Positions 34,290-48,599 of a stretch of DNA of 64,000 bases are shown here, piece by piece. This DNA comes from Siphonodentalium dalli (taxonomy: Eukaryota > Mollusca > Scaphopoda > Gadilida > Siphonodentaliidae). Position 1 is the first letter of the stretch, and each line of letters starts with the position of its first letter. A program made the position numbers and the translations under genes. The notes below the pieces were generated by a model. The model ran no database searches and was not told where the DNA came from. It worked only from the letters and a program-made list of their open reading frames with translations. Location of the stretch: assembly GCA_032622095.1 (NCBI GenBank), contig CP136063.1, forward strand, positions 10,583,814 through 10,647,813, in the 5' to 3' direction.

Positions 34290-35980
34290 ATTATTCCTAC
34301 CTACTAGTAAGTTGAGCTACAGTGTCATTGGCACTTTCATTTTTAGTTCTATTTAGTATACTGTATATGTATATGTACATGTAAATAGTAACATTGGGGC
34401 AATTCCATGTGACTGACATAACATTCAAAGAACTTTTTCCAGATTCAATGTTACCGGTATGTTGTGAGCTACAAATCTTCATGTACTAGTAACTATAAAA
34501 TCTTACTGCTACATGTACATGTATGTGTGCACTCAAATATTGTATTGTTCCGAATTTGGCATATGTTATGATTGTTATCGTGACTGACATTACACAAACC
34601 TATCGAAGATACATGGTACTACATGTAGTAACTTGATTTCAAATTTAATTTATAGATGTGAATATACATGTATATGCATTGCTGATTTGTCTTACATACA
34701 TGTACATGTACGTTACACTTATTAACTCTCTTCAAATTAGCATTTCAGTTAAACATAAAAAATTTGTACATAACGGTTTAGTTAATCTGACTCAAGTACA
34801 ATTATTTCTACTTATGGATGGATGCATATCATTGCAACTTGCAAGGGCGAAAACAACATCGCGGTATGTGGACACGCCCTGCATGGACTATTTTCGCTAT
34901 GCAGAGCGCAATAATTCTGTTGACATTTTGTTTGTTTGGAAAATTTGTGCAAGACAATACCGTAGGATGTACATGTAATCATCACAATACAAGTACTGGT
35001 GTAATGGTGGTATTGTGGGTAAAATTCTCACGAAACGTGAGTGACATCAATTTCATGCCAATTAATATACATGTTTTAACCAAATGTATGAAAATTTGAA
35101 TAACAAATCACACACTTAAGCATAAACCAAGTTCGATCTTTTATTCAATCTTAATGTAAACATGTATTTCCACTGTGTTGTTCAATATTTCTGCAACTGG
35201 ATAAAAAATGAAAAAATAAAAATTCCCTAGCCACCCCCGGGACACCCACTCCCTAAATAGTTTATTGCGCGAGATTTTAATAGAACAGTGCATAATGAAG
35301 ATAACGATACTATTTGAATTATCATACACATGTAAGTGTCATTAATCAAGAAATGTGTCAACATACATGTAATCACATTTCTAGGGATAGGCAAAGTGCC
35401 AAAGTTTTTATTAACATTCATTTTCATATTATATAGTCACATGATCTAGTCACATAATCACATTTGAGTATTCTACAGACTACATGGAACAACACGTTTC
35501 AGATTATTTGATATTATTTTTTATATTTGCTACGTGATATATTGCTTGAACCAAATTGTTTATCAAAACATGTGGAAATACAACTGTTCATCCCAGTTTG
35601 AAGAATAATGCTAATAGCCTAATACCAAACATAACCATGATATACATGCATGAAACCTTCTTGGGTTTCATGCATTTATCAGGGACAGGGATGTGGCATA
35701 TCAGAAACAGGGATGTGGCTAGATGGTCTCCGTTGGGGGGGGGGTATCCACCTTGGGGAAATTCCAACTGCACCACCCCCCCCCCTTGAAATCTGAATCA
35801 GACCAAACACAAGTTTTCCATAATTTCATTTGCAGCCCCCCCCTTGCACCTCGGTGCTCAGGCCTAATATCCTATATACATGTATTCATAAAGCATGGTT
35901 CTACCGGTATATTCCCGGTATGAGAACATTAAGATATTTTAACCAAAATTGCATAAATCCTAACATCTAGTGGTCTAACT
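34290..35980. other. No recognisable gene
   Basis: Many TACATGTA words. G9 and C10 runs near 35736-35790 beside AGGGATGTGGC repeats. ORFs up to 106 codons (34658-34978) without motifs. Confidence 0.5.
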
Positions 35981-36039
35981 CCAGACAAATGCACACGGCT
36001 ACGGGCAAGAGACCAGGACAAGCCGGCTGACCATGGTTG

Positions 36040-36850
36040 TTCGGCTCAGTGTGAGAAATTTTGAAAACTATACAAGAAAATCACAAATCCAAGCATCTAG
36101 ACTTGCCTCAACTGAAGCTTTCCTAGTGTTGGAAATTTCAAACCTCATGCTCCCCCTCAGGTTGGAAAATTCTCCAACCGATGACCATTTGAGTCCACAA
36201 GTTGGACCATATGTACACTGTAGTAAAATTGTTGATTATTTTCTTAAACTAATTGGCAATTTCGCATTGGCCACAGGGGAGGGACAATGACACACCGGTC
36301 CGACCATGGTTCGGCCCGGTGTGGACAAATTTTGAAATCTGAACAAGAAAATCGCTAAATCCTTAAGCATCTAGACTATCCTCAAGCCTTCCTATAGAGT
36401 TGGAAATTTCAAACCTGACACACCCACTTAGGTTGGAAAATTTCCAACTGATGGCAATTCCAATGACAATGTTAACCAAATGTATGACAATATTGTTTTC
36501 TTAAATTAACTAGCAGATTTTGACTGGCCAAAGAGGAGGGACAGGGACCCGGACACAAGCTTTCCAAGTGTTGGAAATTTCCAACCTATCACCCTCATAA
36601 GGTTGGAAAATTTCCAAATGATGACCATATCAGTCCAAAATTTTGACCAAAAATTGGAAAATATGCAAATATTGGTCCAAAAACAATTACTTCCCCCCAT
36701 TATATTGTTTGAAAATCAAACTACAAGAACATTTTCAACATATTGTTGGTGTGAAATTTCCAACTAATGTTTTGGCAGGTATGAAATTTCCAACTGTTGA
36801 AAATTTTGACCAAAGTTGGGGGGTAAGACACCACTCCCTCCCCAACCACC
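36040..36850. repeat. TTGGAAATTTCCAA-type palindromic repeat
   Basis: The pair GTTGGAAATTTC.AACC and AGGTTGGAAAATTTCCAAC recurs at about 36135, 36395 and 36570, with a diverged part at 36745-36830. Spacing is about 170-260 bp. Each pair can form a hairpin. Confidence 0.6.
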
Positions 36851-36889
36851 CCCCCTGTCGCCACGTCTCTGCTCAGAAACCATAACTGA

Positions 36890-39190
36890 GGAAACATGTT
36901 ATAGCGTGTAATGGCAGGCTGGTAGCCACTGCCTGAAGTAATAGGCTTCGTAATAATTGGGAATAACATATGGATGGATAGCCCAATCTCACTTCTTTTT
37001 TGCTCACGATATCAGTGACGATAAAATCTTTGTTTTGTGATTAACATTACAAGCTGATCCACATTGACTTGGAAAACAATTTGAAATTGTTCAAGCTGGC
37101 CCGGCTGGCCTTCAATTTATATGTTAAGATTTTTATGTTTTACGTTGTCAAAAGTCTATTTTATTCCATTATTTATTACCGGTATATCTTTATTTCCATG
37201 TCACATATGATCAAGCGTGCTTTCATATTATTTCTTATTTTCAGCTGAGTTCTGCATAGTTATTCTTATTTTGTTGTATCAGTAGATGGAATCCTGATTA
37301 AATTTTATTTTTCCAATAGCGCAGTTTCTTGTTCTATCAAGTTGAATTTGGGTTATTGTTGGCATTGTGCCACTGATCCAACTTCTGATAACCTCTATAT
37401 ATATAGTACAGCATTTCTAGTAACTATACATTGTATATGACCTGTTTCTGTTCAAAACACATCAAAATAAGACTCAATACCAGAAATGGAAAATAAATTT
37501 GGTACATGGAAAAAACTGCTTTTCGGACCTGAGAGACACCCACCCACCCTATCATACCAACGTGGAATTTTTTTTCGAACCCCCCCCCACCCTAATTTGT
37601 TCACAACGTTAGCGGAAACATACTATCTGATATCCTGATATCTACATGTACATTGTAGGTTACATAGAGAATAATCACTCGATTGAACTGGTTACGTGAA
37701 ATAATTCATGAGAGGCAACACAGTTGTTGAACATTATGGACCCACGTATGTGTGTTACTGGTCGTGTGTTACACTCCTGCGATCCGGTAAACTTTTGACA
37801 CTTCAGGTATTTTACTGATTGTGCGATCATTACCCGTACTTATGGTAGAATCTGTTGTTTACACACTTTTTCTGCCACGGTTTGTACTGGGGCTAATATG
37901 TATTTATAATGGCCAACATCAAGTTAGAGGCAGGGATGTTGTACAAGCATGATTGTCTTGATTGAATCGTTCATGTCATCAGTTAAATCAAGTGATCTAT
38001 TCTGTTTAGGCCAAAGAAAAAAGATTGTATGTTTCCGGTAACGGCGCGAAAAAATTAGGGTAGGTACAGGGGGGGGGGGGTGAAAAAAATAATTTCGGCA
38101 CGTATGCCGGGGTGGGTGGGTGGTCAAAGCCACCAACAAGCAATTTTTTCCGCAACTAAAACAAAAATTTCCTGCTTGTTTTTTAGTGTTTTGGCAATGA
38201 GTTGGGCTTCAAAACCACTTTGAATGCGAGAAATAATGTAATTCTAACTGGTAAACTGACTGCATGCAGTTATTGTGTTTTATTTTGTTGCAAATTTTGA
38301 AATCCAAGATGGCCGCTGGCAGCCATGTTTTTTTGGCCGAATGACCTAAAAATGACTCATTCCTATTTACATGTCCATGTTAACATCCGTGATAAATAGT
38401 ATGCACAGAAATTCATATACAGCTGTTTACAGTGCATTTCCCCCGCAAATCTCTGTTTTAGTGTTAAAAGGGGGATGGGTGTAAAAAAATGGTCGGAAAA
38501 AACTGCCGAAAACGGAAACAAATTTGGCGGTGGGGTGGGTGGGTACAAAAAATGATTGAAAGGGAAAAAATGCCATACGTGCCTGAATTTTTTTTCCGAC
38601 CCCATGTGTTTTGCACACTAAAGGTCATCAATATTTATGAGCATTAGTGGTAAAAACAGTAAATTTTAGAAAATTTTGACTTTTTCTCAAAATATCAATA
38701 CAAAGTTTAGGGTCGGCGGGTTATTTTTAGGGTCGGTCGATGTACGGAAACATAGTTTCTTTTTACTTTGGCCTTATTACTGTATACAACCGTTAGTAAG
38801 CCCATCCTCGAGGATAAACCCAGTCTCCTCGTACCGGTAGATAAGCCCAGTTTAGCCCACACCCCCATTGTTGAGCATTTGGAAGGTGAATACAATCATG
38901 TCTTTCTATCCTGTAGAATACAGGTACCCTGTAGGAGAAGATACATGTACTCAAGCACATCTGTGCTTTTTTTTTATCCCAAATGTATAGAAGCTGAACT
39001 GTCTTGTCACTGTTTCTGGCCATTATCATGTGATTTTATCTTGTTATTGATATAAATAAAACACATTATTATCTTTTTCAGTACCAAAATATGGTAATGA
39101 TATAAAACATGATGGTATGTCAGCACCTGAAGGCTATTACTCAATGTTTGCAAAGGGGAGGGGGCCTTGTGAGTAAGCCCAGTACCTACT
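36890..39190. other. No recognisable gene; G/C-tract patches
   Basis: CCCACCCACC patches near 37540, 38070-38120 and 38530; an inverted GGCCATCTTGGAT unit at 38290-38390. ORFs are short. Confidence 0.45.
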
Positions 39191-39390
39191 TTATGAGTAA
39201 ATACATGTACATGCACAAGCTCCCCCCCCCAGGCTTACTGATTGGTGTACATGTATACAGTATGTACAGTACATGTATACAGTACTAGTATGTACAGTTG
39301 TACATGTACCCGTACCAAGGATTAGGGGTATATATAGTGATACATGTACATGTACCTCAGTCTGTCTTTCCTTTCGGTGTGTCATTCTGT
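39190..39390. repeat. GTACATGTA-rich microsatellite-like tract
   Basis: Repeated TACATGTACATG and ACAGTACTAGTATG words. It gives the first codons of a 195-codon plus-strand ORF at 39298-39885. Confidence 0.6.
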
Positions 39391-42360
39391 CTATCCATAA
39401 CTAACATTTCACAACACAGCTCAAAACTGGGAATTCCAATTTCGGTTTTGTTCACACTTTTTCCCAGAGTTATGGCCCTTTACTGGACTTTGTGTAGCGT
39501 CCATAACAAACATGCTCTATATCCATGTAACTGGATTCGCATCGCAATTTGTGATGCGTTTTCCAATTTCTGCAAAGCAATTTACAATGAAAAAAGATGT
39601 ATTGGTAGGGAATGCTATACAAAATCTACTCTGACCTCTGGCTGTGGATGTCTTTATTATTGGATTTTGTTGTTTAAACAAATTTTTTTCTCCAAAGTTA
39701 CCAAAATTTTAAAAACTAACACTATTATAACTCTGCCAAGGGTACCCGAGTCAGCACATCAAATTTTGTTTAAATCGGAACAAAATACATGTATTGTGTT
39801 GTGTACTGGTAAATTTGTTTTGAGCGACATTAAACCCAAATCAGTGAAATCACCAATTCCATCCCATGCCTTTGGACTACTGTAGCCATTAATACATAAT
39901 GGCTATATTATTTTCTGATGTCTCTTATGCCAATGTGTAGATAAAGAAAGTTATTGTATCTAATTTAAAAACAGTTTCAACAATTCACATCACATGTAGA
40001 CTAGATCATCACTCTACATATGGTCTGATGTTATTATACAAAACATGTAAATGTTATTTGTTTAATAGTGATACCAGTCTTCAGCATAAACTATGCCTGT
40101 GATTTGTTGACCGCTTTGGTGTATAAATAATTCATACCATATTACCAATGGGTCAGCAGTGAGGTATCTTATCTTGATGGCGGTTGTTGGTAGAATATGA
40201 TACATTGTAAACTTAAATTGGAATCTCTTGACCAAGTATTCCATGGTCACCTTTTCACATTTAACCCAAGGCTGGGGTGGTGCAGCGCATTACAGATCCT
40301 GTTCCAGTGCATTCTCTTACATAAGGTACATGTAAATGTGATTGACCCATAAATTCCTATAAGTTGTGTTATGTACATGTTTGGTCTATAATAGTACATA
40401 ACAGTATACTCTATAAATCAACATCAACACTCTCATTTATGTTTCCGATCATAGTAATTTACTATCGCCAAGGAATAGGTTAACATCTGCCGATCATGAT
40501 CGGCCTCTCATTTGCTCAATAGGTTTTATGATTGGGGTTAGGGTTTTGTACCTGCAATGGGAATCTGTTATTTTATTATTTTAACTAAATGTTTCCTGAT
40601 ACAATGTATGTGAACCATCTTATTGTTTTAAAAAGGGGGGTATCCTTAGTCCCATTGGGACAGTCACACCTCTAATGTTTACAAGAGTTACGGCCCTGGT
40701 TTGAGTTAGAAATTTGTGTCCGAAAGAATATTTAAGCTTGTAACTCGGGGTGTTAATTATAGGGTGTTCTTGTATGTTGAGCATAGTTTGGTGGTGGAAA
40801 GGATCCCCACATACCAGTTTCATATTTGCCAGTTACAACCATTCTTTGACTTGGAAATTTGTGATTGAGGATTCAGAGGGTTCGGAGGTATATAGTGGAG
40901 ACCTTCGTTTGACCCCGTCCTTCACAGTGCAAGTTTTGTCTGCACTCTTTTCGGAGTTATGGCCCTTTGCCAGAGTTATGACCTTGTGTTAGACTGAGAG
41001 AAGTGCCCCATTATTACTTTATTTTCGCTCTAAATATAGGCAACATTGAGCGTTCCCTGTCTTATATTCCACTATAGTACAAGAAATATCAATCATGCCA
41101 CCATTATACTGAACAAATGACAGAAATATTTTGATACATCTGTAGCATGCCTTTAAATCCGACAAGAGTACATGTACATGTAAATCATTATTCATGATTT
41201 TCATTAACTCATTTTCAACACTTCTGACTTGCTGTAGAAATTCTAAAGCATTTGCCTAAAGTGATATCTTATCAGTTGTATGTATTTCAATTACTGCTAC
41301 TGCAAATGAGAATTATGAATATTGAATTGCAATTTGATTTCATTCCTGGCGGTAGTTTACCTTTTATTGTGAAAATATGACAGAATATATAACAACACTA
41401 GTCACTATAGTCTACACACTGCAAGGTGAGTGAAATTATGAATTATTGACAAATTTGAAAATCATGTATTTCTATCAACTGGCGACTGAAATACCGGTAT
41501 GAGTTTGTGCTATAAATTAGTACACAAGCACTTGAACATGAAATCGTGTGGGACTGGTTGAATTGACCTGTGATATGATGGATCACATCCATCCTCAAGC
41601 TACTTTTGCCATTTAACCCTTTCATACTGGTACAGCATTAAAGATAATGTGCCTGTGCACACTCGTATACATGTATAAATATATGCATGTCTCTCATGGT
41701 GAGCCTCGCATATAAAAGTTCACTGGTTTACAATGTTAAGGCAAATGTTGTTAGGCCAATGTCTTTTCTTATATACGCGAGGCTCCCAATGGGAGACTCC
41801 TATATATATAAGTGTGCATTGGACCAGTTTTTCGCAAAATTTCATTGAGCTCTAGTCATGATAAGGTTAATGGCATTTTTCTGATGTGCAGGGGTAGACA
41901 TGCTTGAGACCCCGTCACAGTTTAATTCACACCAGTTTCTCAGCTTCTGTTATTTTACGGAGTTCGAACTCATAGTCCTGATAGATGTACATGTACTTGT
42001 AGATAGTGATTTATGAGCTGAGTTTAGAACCACATAATTGGTGGGAGGGGTTCTGGTTCTGACCCCCCCCCCCCAACTTTGGTTTTCAGTGGAAAATCTG
42101 TTGTAAGTAGACCAACAAATGGCCACATTTAGAATATTTCTAACTGTATGAACTTGAGGTACCAGTTACAAAATGATTCAATCATGTGAGATTGAAGCCA
42201 CAGGAACATCCATGTTGGTCGGTTGATACAGGTTTATCGTCATTTCAGCCGCTATGCCATGTCACAACATCAGTTTTACTGGTTGAATGACCACATGAAT
42301 AGTTAATCGCCCCACCCCACCAAACGGGCACCCATGTTGTTCAGCTTTGGTTCGTTAATT
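39390..42360. other. Dispersed repeats, no supported gene
   Basis: AGTTATGGCCCTTT occurs at about 39468 and 40957, each in a diverged repeat. 41310-41530 shares segments with 29170-29270 and 26640-26735. 41700-41810 holds GAGCCTCGCATATA and its inverted partner, related to 43280-43440. Confidence 0.5.
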
Positions 42361-42364
42361 AAGC

Positions 42365-43148
42365 TAGCTTATGTTCATATTAGTTTTATCGCTTATTTTG
42401 CTTTATATAGTCATGAAACAGTGAGAAAGACAGTTGAGTCAGGGTTTGGGGTGGTGGGAAATGTCCAGGTTAGGATATCTCCCCCCCCCCCACCACCAGC
42501 ACCTACATGATTATGATTTTATGGGGGGATGTCCAGGTCAGGATATCTTCCCACAACCCAGCACCTACATGTACATGACTAAAACTCATCTTATGGTGTT
42601 ATTGCTTATTTTGCTTTATATAGTCATGAAACAGCAAGAAATTAACTTCTTCAGAGAAAAAGTTGTTTGAGTCAGGGTTTGGGTTGGGGCGGTCAGATGT
42701 CCAGGTCAGGATACCAGTATTTTCCCCCCCCCCCCGCCACCCAGCACCTACATGTATATGACAAAAACAAATCACCTTATCATTTTATTGCTTTATATAG
42801 TCATCAAACAGCGAGAAATTTACTTCTGCGAAAAATTGTTCGCATCAGGGTTTGGGGTGGGAGAAGATGTCCAGGTCAGGATATCTCCCCCACCCAGCAC
42901 CATCATGACAAAAAAATCATCTTATGGTTTTATCGCTTATTTTGCTTTATATAGTCATATATATCAAGCCTGGACATTTGAATTTTTTTTTTTAAACAAT
43001 ATTAAATCATAAAAACAAAATAATTCTGGCCAATTCAGGGTCAAACAATATCAAATGAGTGAAATGATTTGTTAGTCATATATGGGGGGGGCGATATCCA
43101 GGGTGGGGGGGGGGGAGATATACATGGGGAGATATCCTGTTACACCGA
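42365..43148 (+). mobile_element. Family 3 (G/C-tract) element, right-end copy
   Basis: Four diverged 180 bp units, then the right terminus GATATCCTGTTACACCGA followed by TA (43149-43150). The left terminus is missing. Confidence 0.7.
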
Positions 43149-44020
43149 TACATGTACATGTATGTATTTCGGCACTTTGTGTAACATGGTCTGCATCTGG
43201 TTTCTTTCCATTTTCACATTTTGACGTCATATCTGCATGGACAGACTGGTTTCTCGGGAACTAATGGCCAGATCGCACTACAGTGCATTCTCTTACGGTG
43301 TATATGCGAATGTCACGTAAGGAGCCTCGTATATATAAGAGAATGCACTGGCTTACAAGGTTGAGGTAAATATTGTTTGGCGAAATGTATTCTCTTCTGC
43401 ATGTAAATAGATGTGAGGGTTTTCGCAAATTTTCAGAAAGCCACTAGTATACCGGTACATGTACCGGTACATGTATGCATACCAACCTTATTAGCTCAAC
43501 TTTACTTTGTAAAGCCATGGCTTAGTATCCGTCGTCCGTGTGTGTGTGTGTGTGTGTGATGCGTCAACAATACAGGCTACAGGTCGTACCTTTGGTCGGA
43601 TCATTATGAAATTTGTCATAGCTGTTGACATTGACATGCAGATGGGTACAAGTCATTTTAGGGTCATGCGGCAAAACAACATGGCCGTGGCCATCTTGTA
43701 TTTCAAAATTCAATCGCACAGGCTACAGGCCATACTGTTTGTCTGATCATCATGAAATGTGTCATGGATCATAATATTGACATGTAGATGGGAACGAGTC
43801 ATTTTGGGGTCATTCGGAAAAAACATGGCCGCCAGCAGCAATCTTAGATTTTAATCTTTGCATGACTAAATCTTTTGAACACTGTTAGATGTTGGGAGTT
43901 TATATTCTATAATAATTTGTACAAAAGGTATATACGGCTTTTAAAAGTTTTTTTTAGGTTTTAAGTTTGACGTGGTGAACTCGTAGTCTGTTTGCATTGT
44001 GAATCTCCGATTTCCCACAT
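43149..44020. repeat. Dispersed repeats, no gene
   Basis: 43275-43440 is related to 41690-41810 (CAGTGCATTCTCTTA). 43490-43880 is a copy of the GATGGGAACGAGTCATTTT repeat preceded by a (GT)n microsatellite. Confidence 0.55.
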
Positions 44021-44028
44021 GCCCTGAT

Positions 44029-45497
44029 TAGGGTTGCCACGACTATGAGTTTTCACAATCGACTAATCGACCGCTATAGTCGACGGTTAGTCGATTAATC
44101 GATTAATCGTTTATATATGTGGCCTATATTGCACCCAGGTAAAGACGTGATCAAATCGAAATTAAAATGACTACATTACATCCAGTCTGAACACAGTTAT
44201 AATCTGTCAGTCAGCAGGCTGGTCATTCTGAGGCCCCCGCCCGTCATCGGCCACCTAAACTCAAATTTACGCAGCAGGTAAACGCCCTCCTCATCGCTAT
44301 TCCCGCGGACGAGACATTAAACAAATATCTGTCCAGTCAATCAATGTTCCCCGTGAACATGCATCGCGGTCACGGTGCCAAATGAAAGCATGCGGAATTG
44401 TCGCATACTTATTGAAAACGGACTATATAAAATCCTATTGTGTACCGATTGCGTCAACTGACATATTATAGCATTTAATTTTATTTCGCGGGTTTCGGTG
44501 TGTGCGCGCTGCCTGTTACTGTACTTTTAGTTTTGTTATTCAAAGTGCGTACAACGCATCGTGCAGCGCGGTAGCGGGTGGGGGGTATATACGTTACCAA
44601 GTTGGAGAATGTGATGTATGTCTAACTAATAAGTGATGACACCAATTTGTTATGGGTTAACTGTCTAGTAACACTGAACATTCCATGTCCCGCGAACTTT
44701 GTGACTTTGTCAATTATTATCACGTTTTACAGTATGAAATTTGAAAAAAAGAAATATAGATGCAGTCCCATGCATGTCTTCCATTTTGGATATATTTACA
44801 CTCACACGTGCATTCCTATTGTGGAACATGACGTTGGTTGGTCGAAATTACGTCACATGACTTCGCGCGCTGACCCCAACTAACTTGCAACCATTTTTGT
44901 GTAGACGCAACTTGCTCCGAGCCACGATTATAACGTTGGAAATGGACGCTTAAAACTCTTTTAATCTGCCAGTTGACTCGGTTGAGTGTAAATATAAGTA
45001 ATGAATGTTGATTATTTTGCGTTCCATAGAGTATGGATGCAAGTTGGTCTGACATTTTCATGTGTGCGTTCCACACAAAATGTCAGACCAACTTGCATCC
45101 ATACTCTATGGAACGCAAGCAAATCAACATACATTTCTTAAATGATGATCGCTAATTACAGATCCATAGGAAGATACGTTTATAGTTAAACATAAACAAT
45201 GGCAAGCCTGTAACACATCAAAGGCACACCAAACTCGTTGAAGATGACCGCCAAACGTCGGTTGCGTTATCAAAGGAAGCCGCATCAGAAGTGGCGACAG
45301 AACAGGCTGTCGGGTGATAAATTGTGCTATATACACTGTTAACTTTTACTTCCAGGCATTGTATTTGCGCATAGTACTGCTTAAATAGACAACCATAGCC
45401 CCCCCCCCCCGTTTGGGCGATTAGTCGACGAAAGTAAATAACCGTCGACTACCATGCACACCTGCCGAAGGTTAGTCGAATAATCATGGCAAGCTTA
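44029..45497. mobile_element. Non-autonomous hAT-type element (1,469 bp)
   Basis: Perfect 8 bp target duplication GCCCTGAT (44021-44028 and 45498-45505). Ends TAGGGTTGCCACGAC and, inverted, TAAGCTTGCCATGAT, with subterminal GTCGACTAATCGA-type words. An 8 bp duplication and short imperfect TIRs fit hAT. No transposase; ORFs up to 86 codons without a BED or dimerisation domain. Contains a long perfect hairpin at 45017-45118. Confidence 0.88.
45017..45118. repeat. Perfect 42 bp inverted repeat with 18 nt loop
   Basis: Arms 45017-45058 and 45077-45118 are exact reverse complements. The loop contains a further GTGTG/CACAC stem. Confidence 0.95.
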
Positions 45498-45505
45498 GCC
45501 CTGAT

Positions 45506-48129
45506 GTGTGATTGGCCTAGTTGATATACGAAATTTAATGAACCATTGTGCATGTCTGAAGTGTAATTAATCATACCACGACTTAAGGCCTAATTGAATC
45601 TTATTTGATGGGAATATGAATGTATGAAGTTATTTTTATAAGATTTAAAAAAGGCAGATATATCCTAGCTTATGCGTGTGTTTTAGCTGTGGTTCGTTAA
45701 TTACGCTAGCGTATGCTCATATTATATCTTGAGTTCAAAGAGTTGTGAATTCACTTAAGTTTATGAACAGAGCCTGGTGAAATGTTACTGTGTGGCGAGT
45801 CATACTCGTCTTCGAGCTACATGTATGCATGGTTTTTTTTAACGGTTTGTATTGTGAAGAGGTGAAATTGCCCGAAACCTCCACTGTTCCATTTTGCACC
45901 AGGTTCTATTCATAAACAATTTTTAATTGAAATTTTTATTTTTACTGTGTAATATTTGGGTTAAGTCTAATACATCAAAAGTTAGAGGTTTGGGGGAGTA
46001 CATGTATGAGGATGCCACGGGAATTTTCAAAATGTTAGCCTCTGTAGCCCAAGCCCAAGTAAAAAAAATTGCAGAAAGTTGCTGTTTTTTTGCATCTGGC
46101 ATTTCACTAATTTTATGTCTAAAATCCGCATAAAACCCTACTGATATCACTCACATAACTGGGAAATTATCTCCTTTATACCAAACGACAGTTTCATCTG
46201 TTTCAGAAGCTGTTTAATTAAAATAAAATGGAATATACAGGTAAATATTTTTGTCTTTAAATATGGGCTGATAGGCATATGTCTACCACATACATATCCA
46301 TTCAATGGAGTTTCCAAGTCAACGTGTGATGAGAGTATGCTATAGTTCTTCCTGTGTGGTCAAATTCCAATCTGCTAAATGGAAATTCTAACGCATCAAT
46401 ATAGTGGACAAATACACGTATACAGTAAGTCAGTAACCCATCAGCAGTTGATAGTTGCACACAAAACACTATTATAAGGCATATGCATCCAATTTTACAA
46501 AAACAAATGATACATCTCCCAGCATATCCATGCAGTGAGGTATCATTTCCACCAGCAAGCTATTACACGAACCGAACACGTGTTTTGGCTATTTGGCTCT
46601 AACACATTTTAAGCTCATAACATCTCAGGACAGTGAACTCAATCTTGACTTTCGAGTCACTGTTGATGTTATGTAGACATATCCATGACATATCAGTTGT
46701 TAAGCTTCAATTCAACTAGAGTTGACATATTTTGGAAATAAATACATACCGGTATCTAGAGAGGATACATGTATTTGCCAGGATGCAATTGGAAATATTA
46801 TTTTATAAATTGCTGATAGGTGTATCTGCAAACCTAGGTCGTTGTGCAGGATAGACACAATTTCTAACTAATTCCAGATTGATTAGTCTGTCAACCAGCA
46901 CATTATCTACCATTATTTGATACAACTTGTCTACTGGAACATCTTTATACAAAATGACAAGCAGTCACTATGTCAGACTGTAGGTGTTGTGAGATCAACA
47001 TATTCATCTGAGTTGATATAAAACATGCAAATAATTCATTGATTAGCTTGATGCACTGATGAACGTTATTTTCTAGCCATTGATAGTCACATTAATGTTT
47101 GAGAGCTGCTCGCTCTTTTCCATGCACACATTGATCTAGGTTTAAAAGTCCTACAGGTAGTTACATGAGGAAAAGTTTATTTATTTCAGTTTTACATTTC
47201 TCGAAGCTTCTTTCGAAGGGTGTCGGGAAGGAAGTTTTTCACCTCACCGTCCCATATGCAACATGTCAGCTTTATGTCACCTCCAATAAAGCCCATATAC
47301 GGGTCCAGTAACATAAATAAGGTGTTTTTGCAGCTATAATAAGTTTTAAACTGTTAAAATTTAAATATGAGCACAAAAGGTCTTTAGTAAAACATTTGTA
47401 TGAGGTTGTAAAAAATATGATTTTTTGCCTCTCGGACTACCCACCCGACATACCTTCCTGCATCCCTACAGTGTATAATATCGGTAGCTTTGCGCAAGTC
47501 GGCATCTCTATGAGTGCATTCTAGTTTTGTTCTGCATTTGGTATTTAATTATTTTTTTTTGGAAAGGGGTTACCACATTGCGAGCAGCGCACGGTCTGGG
47601 CGTTTATAACTAACGTAGTTGAAAATGAAGGGAGTAGTAATTATGAGCTACATTGTAGATCTAGATATCAATCATGATCGACCAGTGATATCTCAAAATA
47701 ATTCATCATTGTTTTTATGTTAAGTTACCAGTCCGTGAGACACCTCAACCTTCCCTGACTATAGTACACCACTTAGTCTGACCCCAATTGATAGGTGCAA
47801 CATAGCAATAGTAAATATGTATACTATCATATATTGTCTTCATGATAGAATATTGATTTCATTTATTGACCATAATAAACAAAACAGATTCAGATAGCAG
47901 AATTGTTGATGTGGATGAGAGGCGATAAGGGATCAAGCTATACAATATTATACATAACTATTCAAGAACTATAGCTTCTAAGGGGAGGTTGAGGATAAAT
48001 TTGACTAATTATTATTTAACTACATCAACAACATCGTTCCATTCATTCTTAATTTTGTTATGCGTTTCATTTTGTATTGCTGTGCCTGACAATTGACAAT
48101 AAAATAATTAATTGTATTCGTATATTGTG
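45506..48129. other. Interior of giant element, no recognisable gene
   Basis: Looks mostly single-copy. Best ORFs are 75 codons (45923-46150, minus) and 68 codons (45927-46133, plus) on overlapping opposite strands, without known motifs. Confidence 0.5.
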
Positions 48130-48599
48130 TTGAATAAATTTTGAAAGGAGACTGAACCTTTTGGCATCAAGAACATTGAGATTTGAAAGTTTAACTTTCC
48201 CTGTATAGCGACATAATGCCTTCGAATCCGTTATTTTATATACTCAATCATCAGAGTGTATGTGAACCCAACGGTTTCCACACAACACATTACTGGCTCC
48301 CGTGTTTTATAACTGGCCACGTTTGACGTAGTTATAATACTTCGGTTATGTCACATAATTTTAATGATTGAAAATTGTTGTTAATGTCGCCTTCCAGAGA
48401 CGAATCTAATAAACCAAACATTTTCTGCTGTCCCTAACGCGTCGGGTCACATACATTTCGAGGGTACGAATATGCAATTAAAACTGAGGCCAATAATAAA
48501 TATACCAACTATTTTCCGTTGGAACTAATACATCACCTAATTTCGAGAAACTATATATGTCGTCATGTTTTCAGTCTTGTCTGACTCAATGTAACATCG

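Noticed and set aside
39298-39885. 195-codon plus-strand ORF, the longest inside the giant element
   Set aside because: It starts in a GTACATGTA tract and continues through a dispersed AGTTATGGCCCTTT repeat. No domain, signal or codon pattern supports a gene.
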